Assembly (NCBI GenBank): GCA_014650415.1
Contig: BMUX01000002.1
Span: 248,001 to 312,000, forward strand
Source of the DNA: Streptomyces spiroverticillatus
Lineage (GTDB): Bacteria > Actinomycetota > Actinomycetes > Streptomycetales > Streptomycetaceae
Length of the DNA: 64,000 nucleotides
Direction of reading: 5' to 3'
Made by a program: the position numbers and the translations under genes. Positions 27,175-35,308 of the stretch are shown here, in pieces; the stretch's first letter is position 1, and each line of letters opens with the position of its first letter. The notes beneath the pieces were generated by a model. The model made no database searches. It was not told the origin of the DNA and saw only the letters and a program-made list of their open reading frames with translations.

Positions 27175-28864
27175 CCGCGCCCGCGACGCCCGCCGCGATG
27201 TCGTTGACCGCAGCCCAGCTGAACGCCATCGCGGGCCCGATCGTCGCCCCCGGCCCGGGGTACGTCTCCCCCATGACCGCCGCCGAACAGTTCCCGGACG
27301 CGTACAGCCCCTCGATCACGGAGCCGTCCTCGCGCAGCACACGCGCCTCGGTGTCGGTCACCAGACCGCCCTTGGTGCCGATGTCGCCGGGGTGGACGGG
27401 GATCGCGTAGAACGGCCCCTTCTCCAGCGGGGCGAGGTTCGGGTTCGGCAGCGTCGGGTCGCCGTAGTAACGGTCGTAGACGCTGTCCCCGCGCCCGAAG
27501 TCCTCGTCCTTGCCGGCATCGGCGAAGCGGTTGAACTTCCGGACCGCCGAGGGCAGTTGCGGCGCCTCGATGAGCGTGGCGAGCTGCTCGATCGTCGCGG
27601 CCTGCTTCAGGAACCCGGTCTGCGTCCAGGACTTGGGGAAGGGCTGGCCCGGGAAGAGGCCGGCGAAGAGGTACCGGGACTTGGAGCGGGCGTCCAGGAT
27701 CAGCCAGGACGGGACGGTCGTCGCGTCCGGCCGGTCCGCCTCGTACATCGCGTCGACGAACTGGTGGTACGGGGCCGCCTCGTTGGCGTACCGCTCCCCC
27801 GCCGCGTTGACGATGACCATGCCCGGAATGCCACGGTCCGCGACCAGGAAGAAGGAGTTCTCGCCCGGCGGACAGACGGACGGCGCACCCCACACCTTGT
27901 CCAGCAGGTCGGTCGCCGCGCCCAGTTCCTCACCGAGCCGCAGCGCGTCGCCGACCTGCCCCTCGGAGGCGTGCGTCCAGGCGCTGGAGGTGGGTGCCGG
28001 AAGGTGCTTCTCCCGCAGTTCCTGGTTGTGCGAGAAGCCGCCGGAGGCCAGGACGACACCGCCCTTGGCCCGTACGGAGACCTCCTTGCCGTCGCGGGTG
28101 ACGCGCACGCCGGTGATCCGGCCGCCGTCCTCGTCGCGTACGAGAGCGGTCAGCGGGGCCGACAGCCACAGGTCCGCGCCGTGCTTGTCCAGCGACAAAC
28201 GCAGCCGGGCGATCAACGCCTCGCCGAGCGAGAGCAGCTTCTTGCCGGTGACCAGCGCCTTCGCGGCCCGCGCACCGACACGGACGGAGGCCTTCCGGCC
28301 GGCCCAGGTGCGGCTGATCATGTTGACGTAGCGGAAGTCGTACGAGGTGATGGTGAGCCCGTACGTGGGCAGGCCCGCGCGGCGCATGTCGGCGGCGAGC
28401 GGCCCGAGCTTCTTCAGGTCGGCGATGCGGGGCTCGATGGAGCGGCCCTGCGCCATGCCGCCCATGGCCTCGGGGTAGTAGTCCGAGTAGCCGGGGGTGT
28501 ACATGAACTGCACGTCGGTGCGGTCGTGGAACTCCTTGACCATGCGCGGCCCGTGGTCGAGGTAGGCCTCCTTGCGGTCCTCGGATATCCGGTCGCCGAC
28601 GGTGGCGTCGAGGTAGGCGCGGGCCTTCTCGCGGGTGTCGCCGAGGCCCGCCTCGTCGAGGTGGAAGTTGGTGGGCACCCAGATCGCGCCGCCGGACAGG
28701 GCGGTGGAGCCGCCGTACTTGTCGGTCTTCTCCACGACGAGGGCGCTCAGGCCGCGCAGCCGGGCGGTGAGGGCGGCTGCCATTCCGGCGGCGCCGGACC
28801 CGACCACGACGACGTCGTAGGTGTGGTCCCAGTGCGGGGAGGCGGTCGACGGAGAATCGGTCAT
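27134..28864 (-). CDS. kstD: 3-ketosteroid delta1-dehydrogenase
   Basis: 576 residues, FAD flavoprotein introducing the 1,2 double bond into the steroid A ring. FAD site VVVVGSGAAGMAAAL; substrate/active-site features KYGGSTALSGGAIWVP, TPGYSDYYPEAMGG (Tyr region) and the C-terminal YASGNCSAAVMGETYPGPGATIGPAM segment are characteristic of KstD (written here in parts: YASGNCSAAVMGETY, then PGPGATIGPAM). With KshAB it produces 9-hydroxy-androstadienedione, which opens spontaneously. ATG 28864 overlaps the hsaB stop (ATGA), placing it last in hsaA-hsaD-hsaC-hsaB-kstD. Its last 41 bp overlap the converging ankyrin gene. Confidence 0.93.
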   Translation of the reverse strand: MTDSPSTASPHWDHTYDVVVVGSGAAGMAAALTARLRGLSALVVEKTDKYGGSTALSGGAIWVPTNFHLDEAGLGDTREKARAYLDATVGDRISEDRKEAYLDHGPRMVKEFHDRTDVQFMYTPGYSDYYPEAMGGMAQGRSIEPRIADLKKLGPLAADMRRAGLPTYGLTITSYDFRYVNMISRTWAGRKASVRVGARAAKALVTGKKLLSLGEALIARLRLSLDKHGADLWLSAPLTALVRDEDGGRITGVRVTRDGKEVSVRAKGGVVLASGGFSHNQELREKHLPAPTSSAWTHASEGQVGDALRLGEELGAATDLLDKVWGAPSVCPPGENSFFLVADRGIPGMVIVNAAGERYANEAAPYHQFVDAMYEADRPDATTVPSWLILDARSKSRYLFAGLFPGQPFPKSWTQTGFLKQAATIEQLATLIEAPQLPSAVRKFNRFADAGKDEDFGRGDSVYDRYYGDPTLPNPNLAPLEKGPFYAIPVHPGDIGTKGGLVTDTEARVLREDGSVIEGLYASGNCSAAVMGETYPGPGATIGPAMAFSWAAVNDIAAGVAGAATGDAASSTPGVA

Positions 28865-29487
28865 GTGAACACTCCGGTGGCGTAGTCACTGCGGAAGTAG
28901 AGCAGGGGCGATCCGTCGGGGCGCGCGTCCAGGTCGAGGACGCGGGCGGTGATCACGTAATGATCACCCGCCTCGTGGACGGCGTACAGCTCACAATCGA
29001 CCGTGGCCAGCGCGTTCTTGATGCGGACCGCGTCGTTTTGGGTGCGTTCCCAGGCAACCCCGGCGAACTTGTCGGCGCCTCGCCGGCCGAGGGCGGCGCA
29101 GGTGTCGGCCTGGTCGTCGGCGAGGATGCTCACGCCGAAGCGGCGGGCCCGCTCGACCTTGGGCCAACTGCTGGAGTTCTTCCCGACGCAGAGCAGGACC
29201 AGCGGCGGGTCGAGGGAGAGCGAGGCGAAGGACTGGCAGGCGAGACCCACCGGGTCGCCGCCCTCGTCGAGGGCGGCGACGACGGTGATGCCGCTGGCGA
29301 AACGTCCCAGCACGTCGCGGAAGCGGGCGGGGTCGACGGGGGTGTCCGTCCCGGCAGCAGCCTCCGTCCCGGCAGGGCGGTCGGGTTCACCCGAAGGGGT
29401 GAGGGTGGCCGGGAACTCCCCTGCGGCTCCCGGCCGTTCTTCCCGTACGAGGTGATCAGCGGAGGGTTGGCCCGTCAGCCGTTCCAC
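28861..29487 (-). CDS. hsaB: Flavin reductase of the 3-HSA monooxygenase
   Basis: 208 residues. Flavin-reductase-like domain: DVLGRFASGITVVAALD, VGLACQSFASLSLDPPLVLL, GKNSSSWPKVERARRFGVSI, and the C-terminal GDHYVITARVLDLD (split across the domain). It supplies reduced FMN/FAD to HsaA for hydroxylation of the aromatic A ring. The GTG at 29487 is inside the end of hsaC (13-bp overlap), suggesting coupling; no other start codon lies before the conserved domain, so the first 50 variable residues are probably real though unusually long. Confidence 0.88.
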   Translation of the reverse strand: MERLTGQPSADHLVREERPGAAGEFPATLTPSGEPDRPAGTEAAAGTDTPVDPARFRDVLGRFASGITVVAALDEGGDPVGLACQSFASLSLDPPLVLLCVGKNSSSWPKVERARRFGVSILADDQADTCAALGRRGADKFAGVAWERTQNDAVRIKNALATVDCELYAVHEAGDHYVITARVLDLDARPDGSPLLYFRSDYATGVFT

Positions 29488-30383
29488 TGGTGGCCCCAGA
29501 AGCTGTCCGAAGTCATTTCCTTCGCCACCCAGTCGGCGGGGTCGACGATCAGTCCGTCCCAGCCGTACTCGACCTGGAAGCCACCCGGCGCCTGGGCGTA
29601 GAAGGAGACCATGTGGTCGTTCGAGTGACGGCCCAGAGAGGAGGCGATCGGCACTCCGGCCTTCTGCATGCGGTCCAGGCAGTAACCGACGTCGTCGAGG
29701 GTTTCCAGCTCGACCATGAAGTGCACGATGCCGGGCGGCAGCGCGCCCGGGTAGAGGCCCAGGCTGTGGTGGCGGCGGTTGGGGCTGAGGAAGTGCATCG
29801 TGTAGAAGTCCTCGCCGGGCTTGCCCGTGGGCACGGCGACGGGCGGCAGCTTCATCGAGTCGCGCAGCTGGAAGCCGAGGACGTTCTCGTAGAACGCCAG
29901 GGTCTCCTCGGTGTCCGGTGCGGGGACCACGACGTGCCCGAGCCCGAGGTTGCCGGCCTTCGGGGTCGAGGTGACGAAGCGGTTGCCGTACGGGGTGCCG
30001 AGCGGGCTGTGGTCCTGGGCCTGGCCCCAGAAGATCTCCAGCGGGTTGCCGCTGGGGTCCTGGAGGTGGATGAGGCCCTGGACGCGGCGCTCGGCGAGGG
30101 TGGCGGCGTCGGCCTGCTTGACGACGACTCCGGCGGCCTCCAGTTCGGCGGCGGTGGCGGCGAGCGCGGCGGCACTGGCGACCTCGAAGCCGGCGGCGAG
30201 GAGCCGGTCGGTCTCACCGGCGACGATCTGAAAGCGGTGGATGCGGTCGTCGATGCGCAGGTTCAGCTGCTGCTCGGTGGAGCCTTCGGCCTCGACCATG
30301 CCGAGGATGTCGAGGGTGTAGGTGCGCCACTCGTCGAGCTTGGTGGTTTCGAGGCGCAGGTAGCCAAGAGCGCGGATGTCCAT
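29475..30383 (-). CDS. hsaC: Extradiol dioxygenase cleaving the catecholic A ring (3,4-DHSA dioxygenase)
   Basis: 302 residues, two-domain type I extradiol dioxygenase like BphC. The Fe(II) ligands are the His in LGLGHVVVP, the His in RRHHSLGLYP and the Glu in GGFQVEYGWDG; the catalytic His/Tyr region HSNDHMVSFYAQ is present. It performs meta-cleavage of 3,4-dihydroxy-9,10-seco-androstatriene-dione. ATG 30383 has AAGGA upstream. A 188-bp repeat-bearing gap separates it from hsaD. Confidence 0.95.
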   Translation of the reverse strand: MDIRALGYLRLETTKLDEWRTYTLDILGMVEAEGSTEQQLNLRIDDRIHRFQIVAGETDRLLAAGFEVASAAALAATAAELEAAGVVVKQADAATLAERRVQGLIHLQDPSGNPLEIFWGQAQDHSPLGTPYGNRFVTSTPKAGNLGLGHVVVPAPDTEETLAFYENVLGFQLRDSMKLPPVAVPTGKPGEDFYTMHFLSPNRRHHSLGLYPGALPPGIVHFMVELETLDDVGYCLDRMQKAGVPIASSLGRHSNDHMVSFYAQAPGGFQVEYGWDGLIVDPADWVAKEMTSDSFWGHQWNG

Positions 30384-30571
30384 GGTCGGTTCCTTAGGAA
30401 AGGGGGCCGGACAAGTCCCTCCGGCGAGGGAGAATCCAGCCCCTCCGGCGGGGAAAGACCAGCCCCTCCGGCGGTTGAGGAGCGGGGGTCCGGGGGCGGC
30501 GCCCCCGGCAGTGACACCAGCCGGGCACGGTGCGGCACGGGCCAACCCGTACCGCACAGCGCCCGAGCGCC
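30384..30571. repeat. Repeat-rich spacer inside the hsa operon
   Basis: Contains three close copies of (A)GYCCCTCCGGCG-like sequence (around 30415, 30437 and 30463) and then CGGGGGTCCGGGGGCGGCGC, shared with the repeats near 23445 and 60800. No gene is visible. It could form a hairpin that attenuates transcription from hsaD into hsaC. Confidence 0.7.
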
Positions 30572-31444
30572 TCAGTGGCGGAAGAAGTCGATCGCCAGGC
30601 GGTTGAACTCGTCGGCCTGCTCGCGCTGCGCCCAGTGGCCGCAGTGCGGGAAGACGTGCAGGCGGGCGTTGGGGATGGCCTTGAGGGCGACCAGTGCGCC
30701 GTCGAGGGGGTTGACCCGGTCCTCCCGGCCCCAGGTCAGCAGCGTGGGCTGTCCGATGCGGTGGGCCTCGCGCCAGAGCATGGTGTCCTCGGGCCACTTG
30801 GCGAAGGAGGCGCCCATGCGGGCGTTGCCGAGAGCGGCCTCCGGGTCGGTGGCCTGGGCGTACCGCTCGTCGATCAGCTCGTCGGTGACGATCGCCGGGT
30901 CGAAGGCGAGGGTGGTCAGGAAGGTCTTCATCTGCTCGCGCGTCGGCGTGGCCGCCGTGCTGAACTCGAAGAGCCGCTTGATGCCCTCGGTCGGGTCGGC
31001 GTGGAAAAGGTTGATGGAGACGCCGCCGGGGCCCATGAGGAGCAGCTTGGCGACCTTGTCCGGGTGGTTGAGGGCCATCCGGGTGGAGGTGCCGCCGCCG
31101 AGGGAGTTGCCGATGAAGTGGGCCTGGGCGATGCCCAGTTCGTCCATCAGGGCGGCCACGGCGTCGGCCGCGTAGGAGAAGAAGTCCTTGTCGAGCTCCG
31201 GCTTGTCGGACTTGCCGTAGCAGGGCTGGTCGACGAGGAGAGTACGGAAGTGCTCGGCGAAGACGGGCAGGTTGGCGCCGAAGTTGGACCAGCCGGAGGC
31301 GCCGGGGCCGCCGCCGTGCAGCATGATCACGACGGGGGTGTCCGGGGTCGCGTCGGCGGGGGCGGCCTCGTGGTAGTGCAGGGTGAGGCCGCCGGCCTTG
31401 GCGGTGCGGGACGAGGACTCGTACGTAATGTCGGCGTTGCTCAC
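30572..31444 (-). CDS. hsaD: Meta-cleavage product hydrolase (4,9-DSHA hydrolase)
   Basis: 290 residues, alpha/beta hydrolase of the C-C bond hydrolase group. Oxyanion region MLHGGGPGASGWSNF, nucleophile Ser in FIGNSLGGGT, acid Asp in WGREDRVNP and His in PHCGHWAQ are in place. It splits the ring-cleaved steroid into 2-hydroxyhexa-2,4-dienoate (to HsaEFG) and the bicyclic propanoate HIP (to the Ipd genes). GTG 31444 overlaps the hsaA stop by 4 bases. Confidence 0.95.
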   Translation of the reverse strand: MSNADITYESSSRTAKAGGLTLHYHEAAPADATPDTPVVIMLHGGGPGASGWSNFGANLPVFAEHFRTLLVDQPCYGKSDKPELDKDFFSYAADAVAALMDELGIAQAHFIGNSLGGGTSTRMALNHPDKVAKLLLMGPGGVSINLFHADPTEGIKRLFEFSTAATPTREQMKTFLTTLAFDPAIVTDELIDERYAQATDPEAALGNARMGASFAKWPEDTMLWREAHRIGQPTLLTWGREDRVNPLDGALVALKAIPNARLHVFPHCGHWAQREQADEFNRLAIDFFRH

Positions 31445-32622
31445 AGCATCGTGTCCTGGATGTCGAGGCCGAGGGCGCCCTGGCCGAAGAGGACGAGCGC
31501 GCGCTCGGGGTCGTTGGCGGCGTGGCCGCGGCCGGTGTGGGCGTCGCGCCAGGCGCGCTGGACGACGTTGGTGGCCTTGTTGCGCATGGCGCTGCCGCCC
31601 GCGTTCTCCATCAGCAGGTCGACGGCGGCCACCGAGCGCTCGGTGGCCAGCACCTGGTCGCGGCGGGCGCGGGTGCGCAGCTCCATCGGGAGTTCCTCGC
31701 CGCGTACGGCCAGGTCGTACAAGTCGCTGATGTTGCGCTCCAGTTGGAGCCAGCAGGCGTCGATGTCGCTGGCGGCGCGGGCGATGCGGACCTGCGCGAA
31801 GGGGTCCTCGGCGACCTGCTGGCCGTAGGAGATCCGGAAGCGCTCGCGGGTGGCGGAGACGTACGCCTCGTAGGCGCCCTCGGCAATGCCGACGATCGGG
31901 GTGGAGATGGTGGTGGTGAAGACGGAGGCGTACGGGAGCTTGTAGAGCGGCTCCGGGTTGACCTCCTGGCCGGGGGTCTTCAGCGCGGTGACCGGGCCGA
32001 AGCTCAGGGCGCGGTGCTCGGGGACGAACACGTCCTCGCAGACGATGTCGTTCGAACCGGAGCCGCGCAGACCGACCGTGTCCCACACGTCGTTGATCGT
32101 GTAGTCGGTACGCGGAATCAGAAAGGTCCGCATGTCGACGGGCCGGCCCTCGGCGTCCTTGATCATGCCGCCGAGCAGGGCCCAGTCGGCGTGGTCGCAG
32201 CCGGAGGAGAAGTGCCAGGCGCCGGTGACCTTGAAGCCGCCCTCGACGGGGGTGACCGTGCAGGTCGGCGCGTACGACGAGCAGATGCGCGTGCTCGGGT
32301 CCTCGCCCCACACCTCGTCCTGGGCGCGGACGTCGTAGAGGGCGACGTGCCAGGGGTGGACACCGACGACCGAGGAGACCCAGCCGGTGGAGCCGCAGGC
32401 CTTGGCGATCTCCTTGACGGCGGAGTAGAAGGCCGCGGGGTGCGCGGCGAAGCCGCCGTACCGCTTCGGCTGGAGGAGGCGGAAGAAGCCGGTGGCCTCC
32501 AGCTCCTTGATGCTGGCCTCGGGGACCTTGCGCGCCGCCTCGGCCTCCGCGGCGCGCTCGCGCAGCGTCGGGGCCAGTGCGCGGACCGCTGCGAGAACTT
32601 CGAGGACTGCTTCGTCACCCAT
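31441..32622 (-). CDS. hsaA: 3-HSA flavin-dependent monooxygenase, oxygenase component
   Basis: 393 residues with the acyl-CoA dehydrogenase-like fold of two-component flavin hydroxylases. Typical segments: ELEATGFFRLLQPKRYGGF, GSTGWVSSVVGVHPWH, GAWHFSSGCDHADWALLG, VGLRGSGSNDIVCEDVFVPE and the C-terminal HTGRGHAANDPERALVLFG region (given in part). It hydroxylates the phenolic A ring at C4 using flavin from HsaB. First gene of the operon; ATG 32622 follows GAGAGG. A 17-bp dyad lies 81 bp upstream. Confidence 0.95.
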   Translation of the reverse strand: MGDEAVLEVLAAVRALAPTLRERAAEAEAARKVPEASIKELEATGFFRLLQPKRYGGFAAHPAAFYSAVKEIAKACGSTGWVSSVVGVHPWHVALYDVRAQDEVWGEDPSTRICSSYAPTCTVTPVEGGFKVTGAWHFSSGCDHADWALLGGMIKDAEGRPVDMRTFLIPRTDYTINDVWDTVGLRGSGSNDIVCEDVFVPEHRALSFGPVTALKTPGQEVNPEPLYKLPYASVFTTTISTPIVGIAEGAYEAYVSATRERFRISYGQQVAEDPFAQVRIARAASDIDACWLQLERNISDLYDLAVRGEELPMELRTRARRDQVLATERSVAAVDLLMENAGGSAMRNKATNVVQRAWRDAHTGRGHAANDPERALVLFGQGALGLDIQDTML

Positions 32623-32702
32623 GCGTGTCGCCTCTCGGGAAGTGCGGGATCGAGTGGAGTGGCCAGAACGTACGCCGCGGGGTTCGGGCACGAAATACCG
32701 GG

Positions 32703-32719
32703 TTCCCACTGAGCGGGAA
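32703..32719. promoter_or_regulatory. Candidate IclR operator upstream of hsaA
   Basis: TTCCCACTGAGCGGGAA, an imperfect palindrome with arms TTCCC and GGGAA. It is 16/17 identical to 39398-39414 and at the same distance (about 80 bp) from the start codon of its downstream gene. The IclR-family gene is adjacent, which makes it the natural binder. Confidence 0.7.
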
Positions 32720-32752
32720 GGGGGCCGGGAGGTGGCTCCGGGGGCGTCCGGA

Positions 32753-32788
32753 GGGACCTCCGCGGGGACCTCAGCCGGGACCTCCGCG
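32753..32788. repeat. Three tandem 12-bp units in the hsaA/iclR spacer
   Basis: GGGACCTCCGCG, GGGACCTCAGCC and GGGACCTCCGCG follow each other exactly (starts 32753, 32765, 32777). About one helical turn apart, they could be an iterated protein-binding site or a slippage repeat. Confidence 0.75.
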
Positions 32789-32937
32789 GGATCCGGCGCA
32801 CCCCCGAAACGTATTCCGAAAAGAAATACCTCAGTACGACCTCTTCCCCCCGAAGCGACCCCCGTGACAGGGTCGCCCCAAGGCCGCCCGCACGTCCGCA
32901 ATGTCGCGGATGCGTACCGCACACAGGGGTTCCTCTG

Positions 32938-33891
32938 ATGACTGATCTCATGCCGGAGCAGACGACGCTCGCCGAGATGATGACACGTGCCACTACTGGG
33001 CACTCGCCGCAGGGCCACCCGACCCCCGAACAGCCCCTCTCCCTCCTGGAGAAGGCCGCGAAGGTGCTCGGCGCGTTCGACGGGGCCCAGCCGAGGCTCT
33101 CCCTCACGGAGGTCGTACGGCGCTCGGGCATCCCGCGCTCGTCGGCGCACCGCATCCTGGACCAACTGGTGGGCCTGCGCTGGCTGGACCGGGAGGGCCG
33201 GGACTACCGGATGGGCATGCGGATGCTGGAGCTGGGGGCGCTGGCCTCCCACCACAACCGGCTGCGCCGGGCCGCACTGCCCCGGCTGCACGCCTTGCAC
33301 GAGCAGACGGGCCATCTGGTCCATTTGTCGGTGTTGGACGGCACCGAGGTGGTCTACCTGGAGCGGATCGGCGGCCTGGACGACACGAGCGTCCCCTCGC
33401 GGGTGGGCGGCCGGATGCCGGCGTATTGCACGGCGGCGGGCAAGGCGGTCCTCGCCTTCAGCGAGCCGGACGCGGCGGAACACGTGATCGCGGCGGGGTT
33501 GCGTCCCCGGACGCCCTCGACGCTGGTCCGACCGGCGTCCCTGCGCCAGGAGTTGGCGGCTGCGCGCGACCGGGGCCTGGCCTTCGACCGGGAGGAGGCC
33601 TTCCGGGGTGTGGCGTGCGTGGCGGCTCCGCTGAGGGGAGCGGGCCGGGCGGTGGCGGCGATCTCGGTGTCCTGCAAGGGGGGCGCGACGGCTCACCGCG
33701 AGCTGGAGCGGCTGGCCCCTGCGGTCCTGGCGTGCTCGCGGGCGGTGTGGCGGGAGCTGTACGGGCCGGGGCGGGCCAGGACGCGGGCGGCGTCGGCGGC
33801 GCCGGTCCTGCCGGCCGTGCCGGAGCACAGGATGTCGGAGCAGGCGATGGACAACATGATGGGGTGGCTGGGGCGGAGCGAGTGGATGTAG
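32938..33891 (+). CDS. IclR-family transcriptional regulator of the steroid cluster
   Basis: 317 residues. N-terminal winged HTH (LSLLEKAAKVLGAF, LSLTEVVRRSGIPRSSAHRI, GLRWLDREGRDYRMG) followed by the IclR effector domain (GHLVHLSVLDGTEVVYLERI, GGRMPAYCTAAGKAVLAF, FDREEAFRGVACVAAPLRG). It is divergent from the hsaA operon and lies between the two hsa/ksh operons, each with the same 17-bp dyad, so it probably controls both. Actinobacterial steroid regulons are better known for the TetR proteins KstR and KstR2; an IclR regulator in this place is less familiar to me. Effector unknown, possibly a ring-degradation intermediate. Confidence 0.88.
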   Translation: MTDLMPEQTTLAEMMTRATTGHSPQGHPTPEQPLSLLEKAAKVLGAFDGAQPRLSLTEVVRRSGIPRSSAHRILDQLVGLRWLDREGRDYRMGMRMLELGALASHHNRLRRAALPRLHALHEQTGHLVHLSVLDGTEVVYLERIGGLDDTSVPSRVGGRMPAYCTAAGKAVLAFSEPDAAEHVIAAGLRPRTPSTLVRPASLRQELAAARDRGLAFDREEAFRGVACVAAPLRGAGRAVAAISVSCKGGATAHRELERLAPAVLACSRAVWRELYGPGRARTRAASAAPVLPAVPEHRMSEQAMDNMMGWLGRSEWM

Positions 33892-33999
33892 GCGGGTGAG
33901 CCTTGCCCCGGTGCCGGGGTGGGCCGGGGGCCATCGGGTCTTGCCGGTGCCGGTGGGTGCGGGCAGGGGGCGGAACCGGGGTGGCCCGGTATCGGGCGA

Positions 34000-34055
34000 G
34001 CCGCCCCCTTGCCCGCCCGTCCCGCCCCCGGGGGGCGGCCCCGCCGCCCAAGGGG
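34000..34055. repeat. 56-bp GC-rich dispersed repeat, copy 2
   Basis: 55/56 identical to 19992-20047. It lies between the converging IclR and kshB genes, a position that suits a terminator. Confidence 0.85.
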
Positions 34056-34097
34056 ACGAAGGAGGAGGGGAGGGCCCCGCACAAACCCCCCTCCCCC

Positions 34098-35084
34098 CTA
34101 CTCGTACGTGACCTCCACCCGCGCACTCAACGGCACGGCCTGGCAGGCCAGCACATACCCCTCCGCCAGATCCTCCTCGTCCAGCACGTCATTGCGCAGC
34201 ATCTTCACCTCACCCGAGACGACCCGGCAGCAGCACGCGCTGCACGCCCCCTCCCGGCAGGAGAACGGCGCGTCGATCCCCGCCGCCAGCATCGCGTCGA
34301 GCAGCGGAACGTCCTCCGCCCACCCCACCTCGTGCTCCTCGCCGTCCAGCGAGACCCCGGCCACGAAGGACCCGTCCGAAGCGACCTCGACCGGCGCACG
34401 GTCGAAGACGTCGTCGGCCAGCGAGAAGTACTTCTCCCGGTGCACGACCCGCGCCCCGGCCCCCCGCAGCGCCTCCTCCGCCGCGTCCATCAACGGCGCC
34501 GGCCCGCACAGATACGCGTCCCGCCCTGCGTACGCGGCCAGCGCCGCCCCGAGCATCCGCGCCGTGGGCAGCCCCTGGAGCGACTCCAGCCAGTGCACGA
34601 CCGCCAGCCGCCCCGGGTAGGCCTCGGCCAGCCCCCACAGCTCGTCCCGGAAGATCACGGACCCCTGGTCGCGGTTCGCGTACAGAAGAACGACGTTCCC
34701 CCGCCCGGCGGTCAGCACGGACTTGAGGATGGACATGCACGGTGTGATCCCGCTGCCCCCGGCGACCAGGACCACGTCACGGTCCAGGTCGCCCGGGGTG
34801 AAGGTGCCGGCGGGCGCGAGCACCTCCAGCTCGTCGCCCGCCGCCACCTCCTCGCAGACCCAGCCGGAGCCGAGCCCGCCGGCCACCCTCTTCACCGTGA
34901 CCTTCATGGGCTCCCCGGTGTGCGGGGAGCTCGCCAGGGAGTAGCACCGGGCGGCACCGCCCGGGACGCGCACCGTGAGGAACTGTCCCGGGGTGTAAGG
35001 AAGTTGTGCGTTCAGCACGAGCGACACGGCGTCGTCCGTCTCCCGTACGACCTCCGCGACCCGCACCTTCACGGACCCACTCAT
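34098..35084 (-). CDS. kshB: 3-ketosteroid 9-alpha-hydroxylase, reductase component
   Basis: 328 residues. FAD site RCYSLASSP, NAD site GGSGITPCMSILKS, and a C-terminal plant-type [2Fe-2S] ferredoxin domain with ligands in CREGACSAC and a distal Cys in YVLACQ. It passes electrons from NADH to KshA. ATG 35084 overlaps the preceding 75-residue gene (ATGA). The C-terminal ends close to a dispersed repeat. Family members also serve other Rieske oxygenases, but the kshA neighbour supports this assignment. Confidence 0.93.
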   Translation of the reverse strand: MSGSVKVRVAEVVRETDDAVSLVLNAQLPYTPGQFLTVRVPGGAARCYSLASSPHTGEPMKVTVKRVAGGLGSGWVCEEVAAGDELEVLAPAGTFTPGDLDRDVVLVAGGSGITPCMSILKSVLTAGRGNVVLLYANRDQGSVIFRDELWGLAEAYPGRLAVVHWLESLQGLPTARMLGAALAAYAGRDAYLCGPAPLMDAAEEALRGAGARVVHREKYFSLADDVFDRAPVEVASDGSFVAGVSLDGEEHEVGWAEDVPLLDAMLAAGIDAPFSCREGACSACCCRVVSGEVKMLRNDVLDEEDLAEGYVLACQAVPLSARVEVTYE

Positions 35085-35308
35085 GCGCCGCCCACCTCCA
35101 GCAGCCCGGAGGCGACGGCGGCATCGATGGAGTCCCTCAGTTCCCCGCAGGACCGCACCCGGGCGCTCAGCTCCCCGGCCGCGACCTTCTCCCGGATGCG
35201 CGGGCAGACCTCCGCGGCCTCATCGGTCCACTGCACCTGCGTATGCGCAGGACTGAACTTCTCGCACAGGACCTGATTCCCGCAGGCCCCGCACTCCACA
35301 GCACGCAT
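35081..35308 (-). CDS. Small Cys-rich protein of the ksh operon, function unknown
   Basis: 75 residues: VECGACGNQVLCEKF near the N-terminus (CxxC and a third Cys 6 residues on), then VCPRIRE and VRSCGELRD, five Cys in all, followed by an acidic helical C-terminus. The pattern suggests a small metal-binding (Zn or Fe-S) protein. It shares its ATG with the kshA stop (TGATG) and its TGA with the kshB start (ATGA), so its production is tied to both hydroxylase components. A role as accessory or electron-transfer partner of KshAB is inferred, not shown. Confidence 0.75.
   Translation of the reverse strand: MRAVECGACGNQVLCEKFSPAHTQVQWTDEAAEVCPRIREKVAAGELSARVRSCGELRDSIDAAVASGLLEVGGA

Larger units (their letters stand above)
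32623..32937. promoter_or_regulatory. Divergent control region between hsaA and the IclR gene
   Basis: 315 bp without a gene. It holds the 17-bp dyad (32703-32719), three tandem 12-bp units (32753-32788) and an AT-richer stretch near 32810-32840 that could carry the regulator promoter. Precise promoter hexamers were not assignable. Confidence 0.6.
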
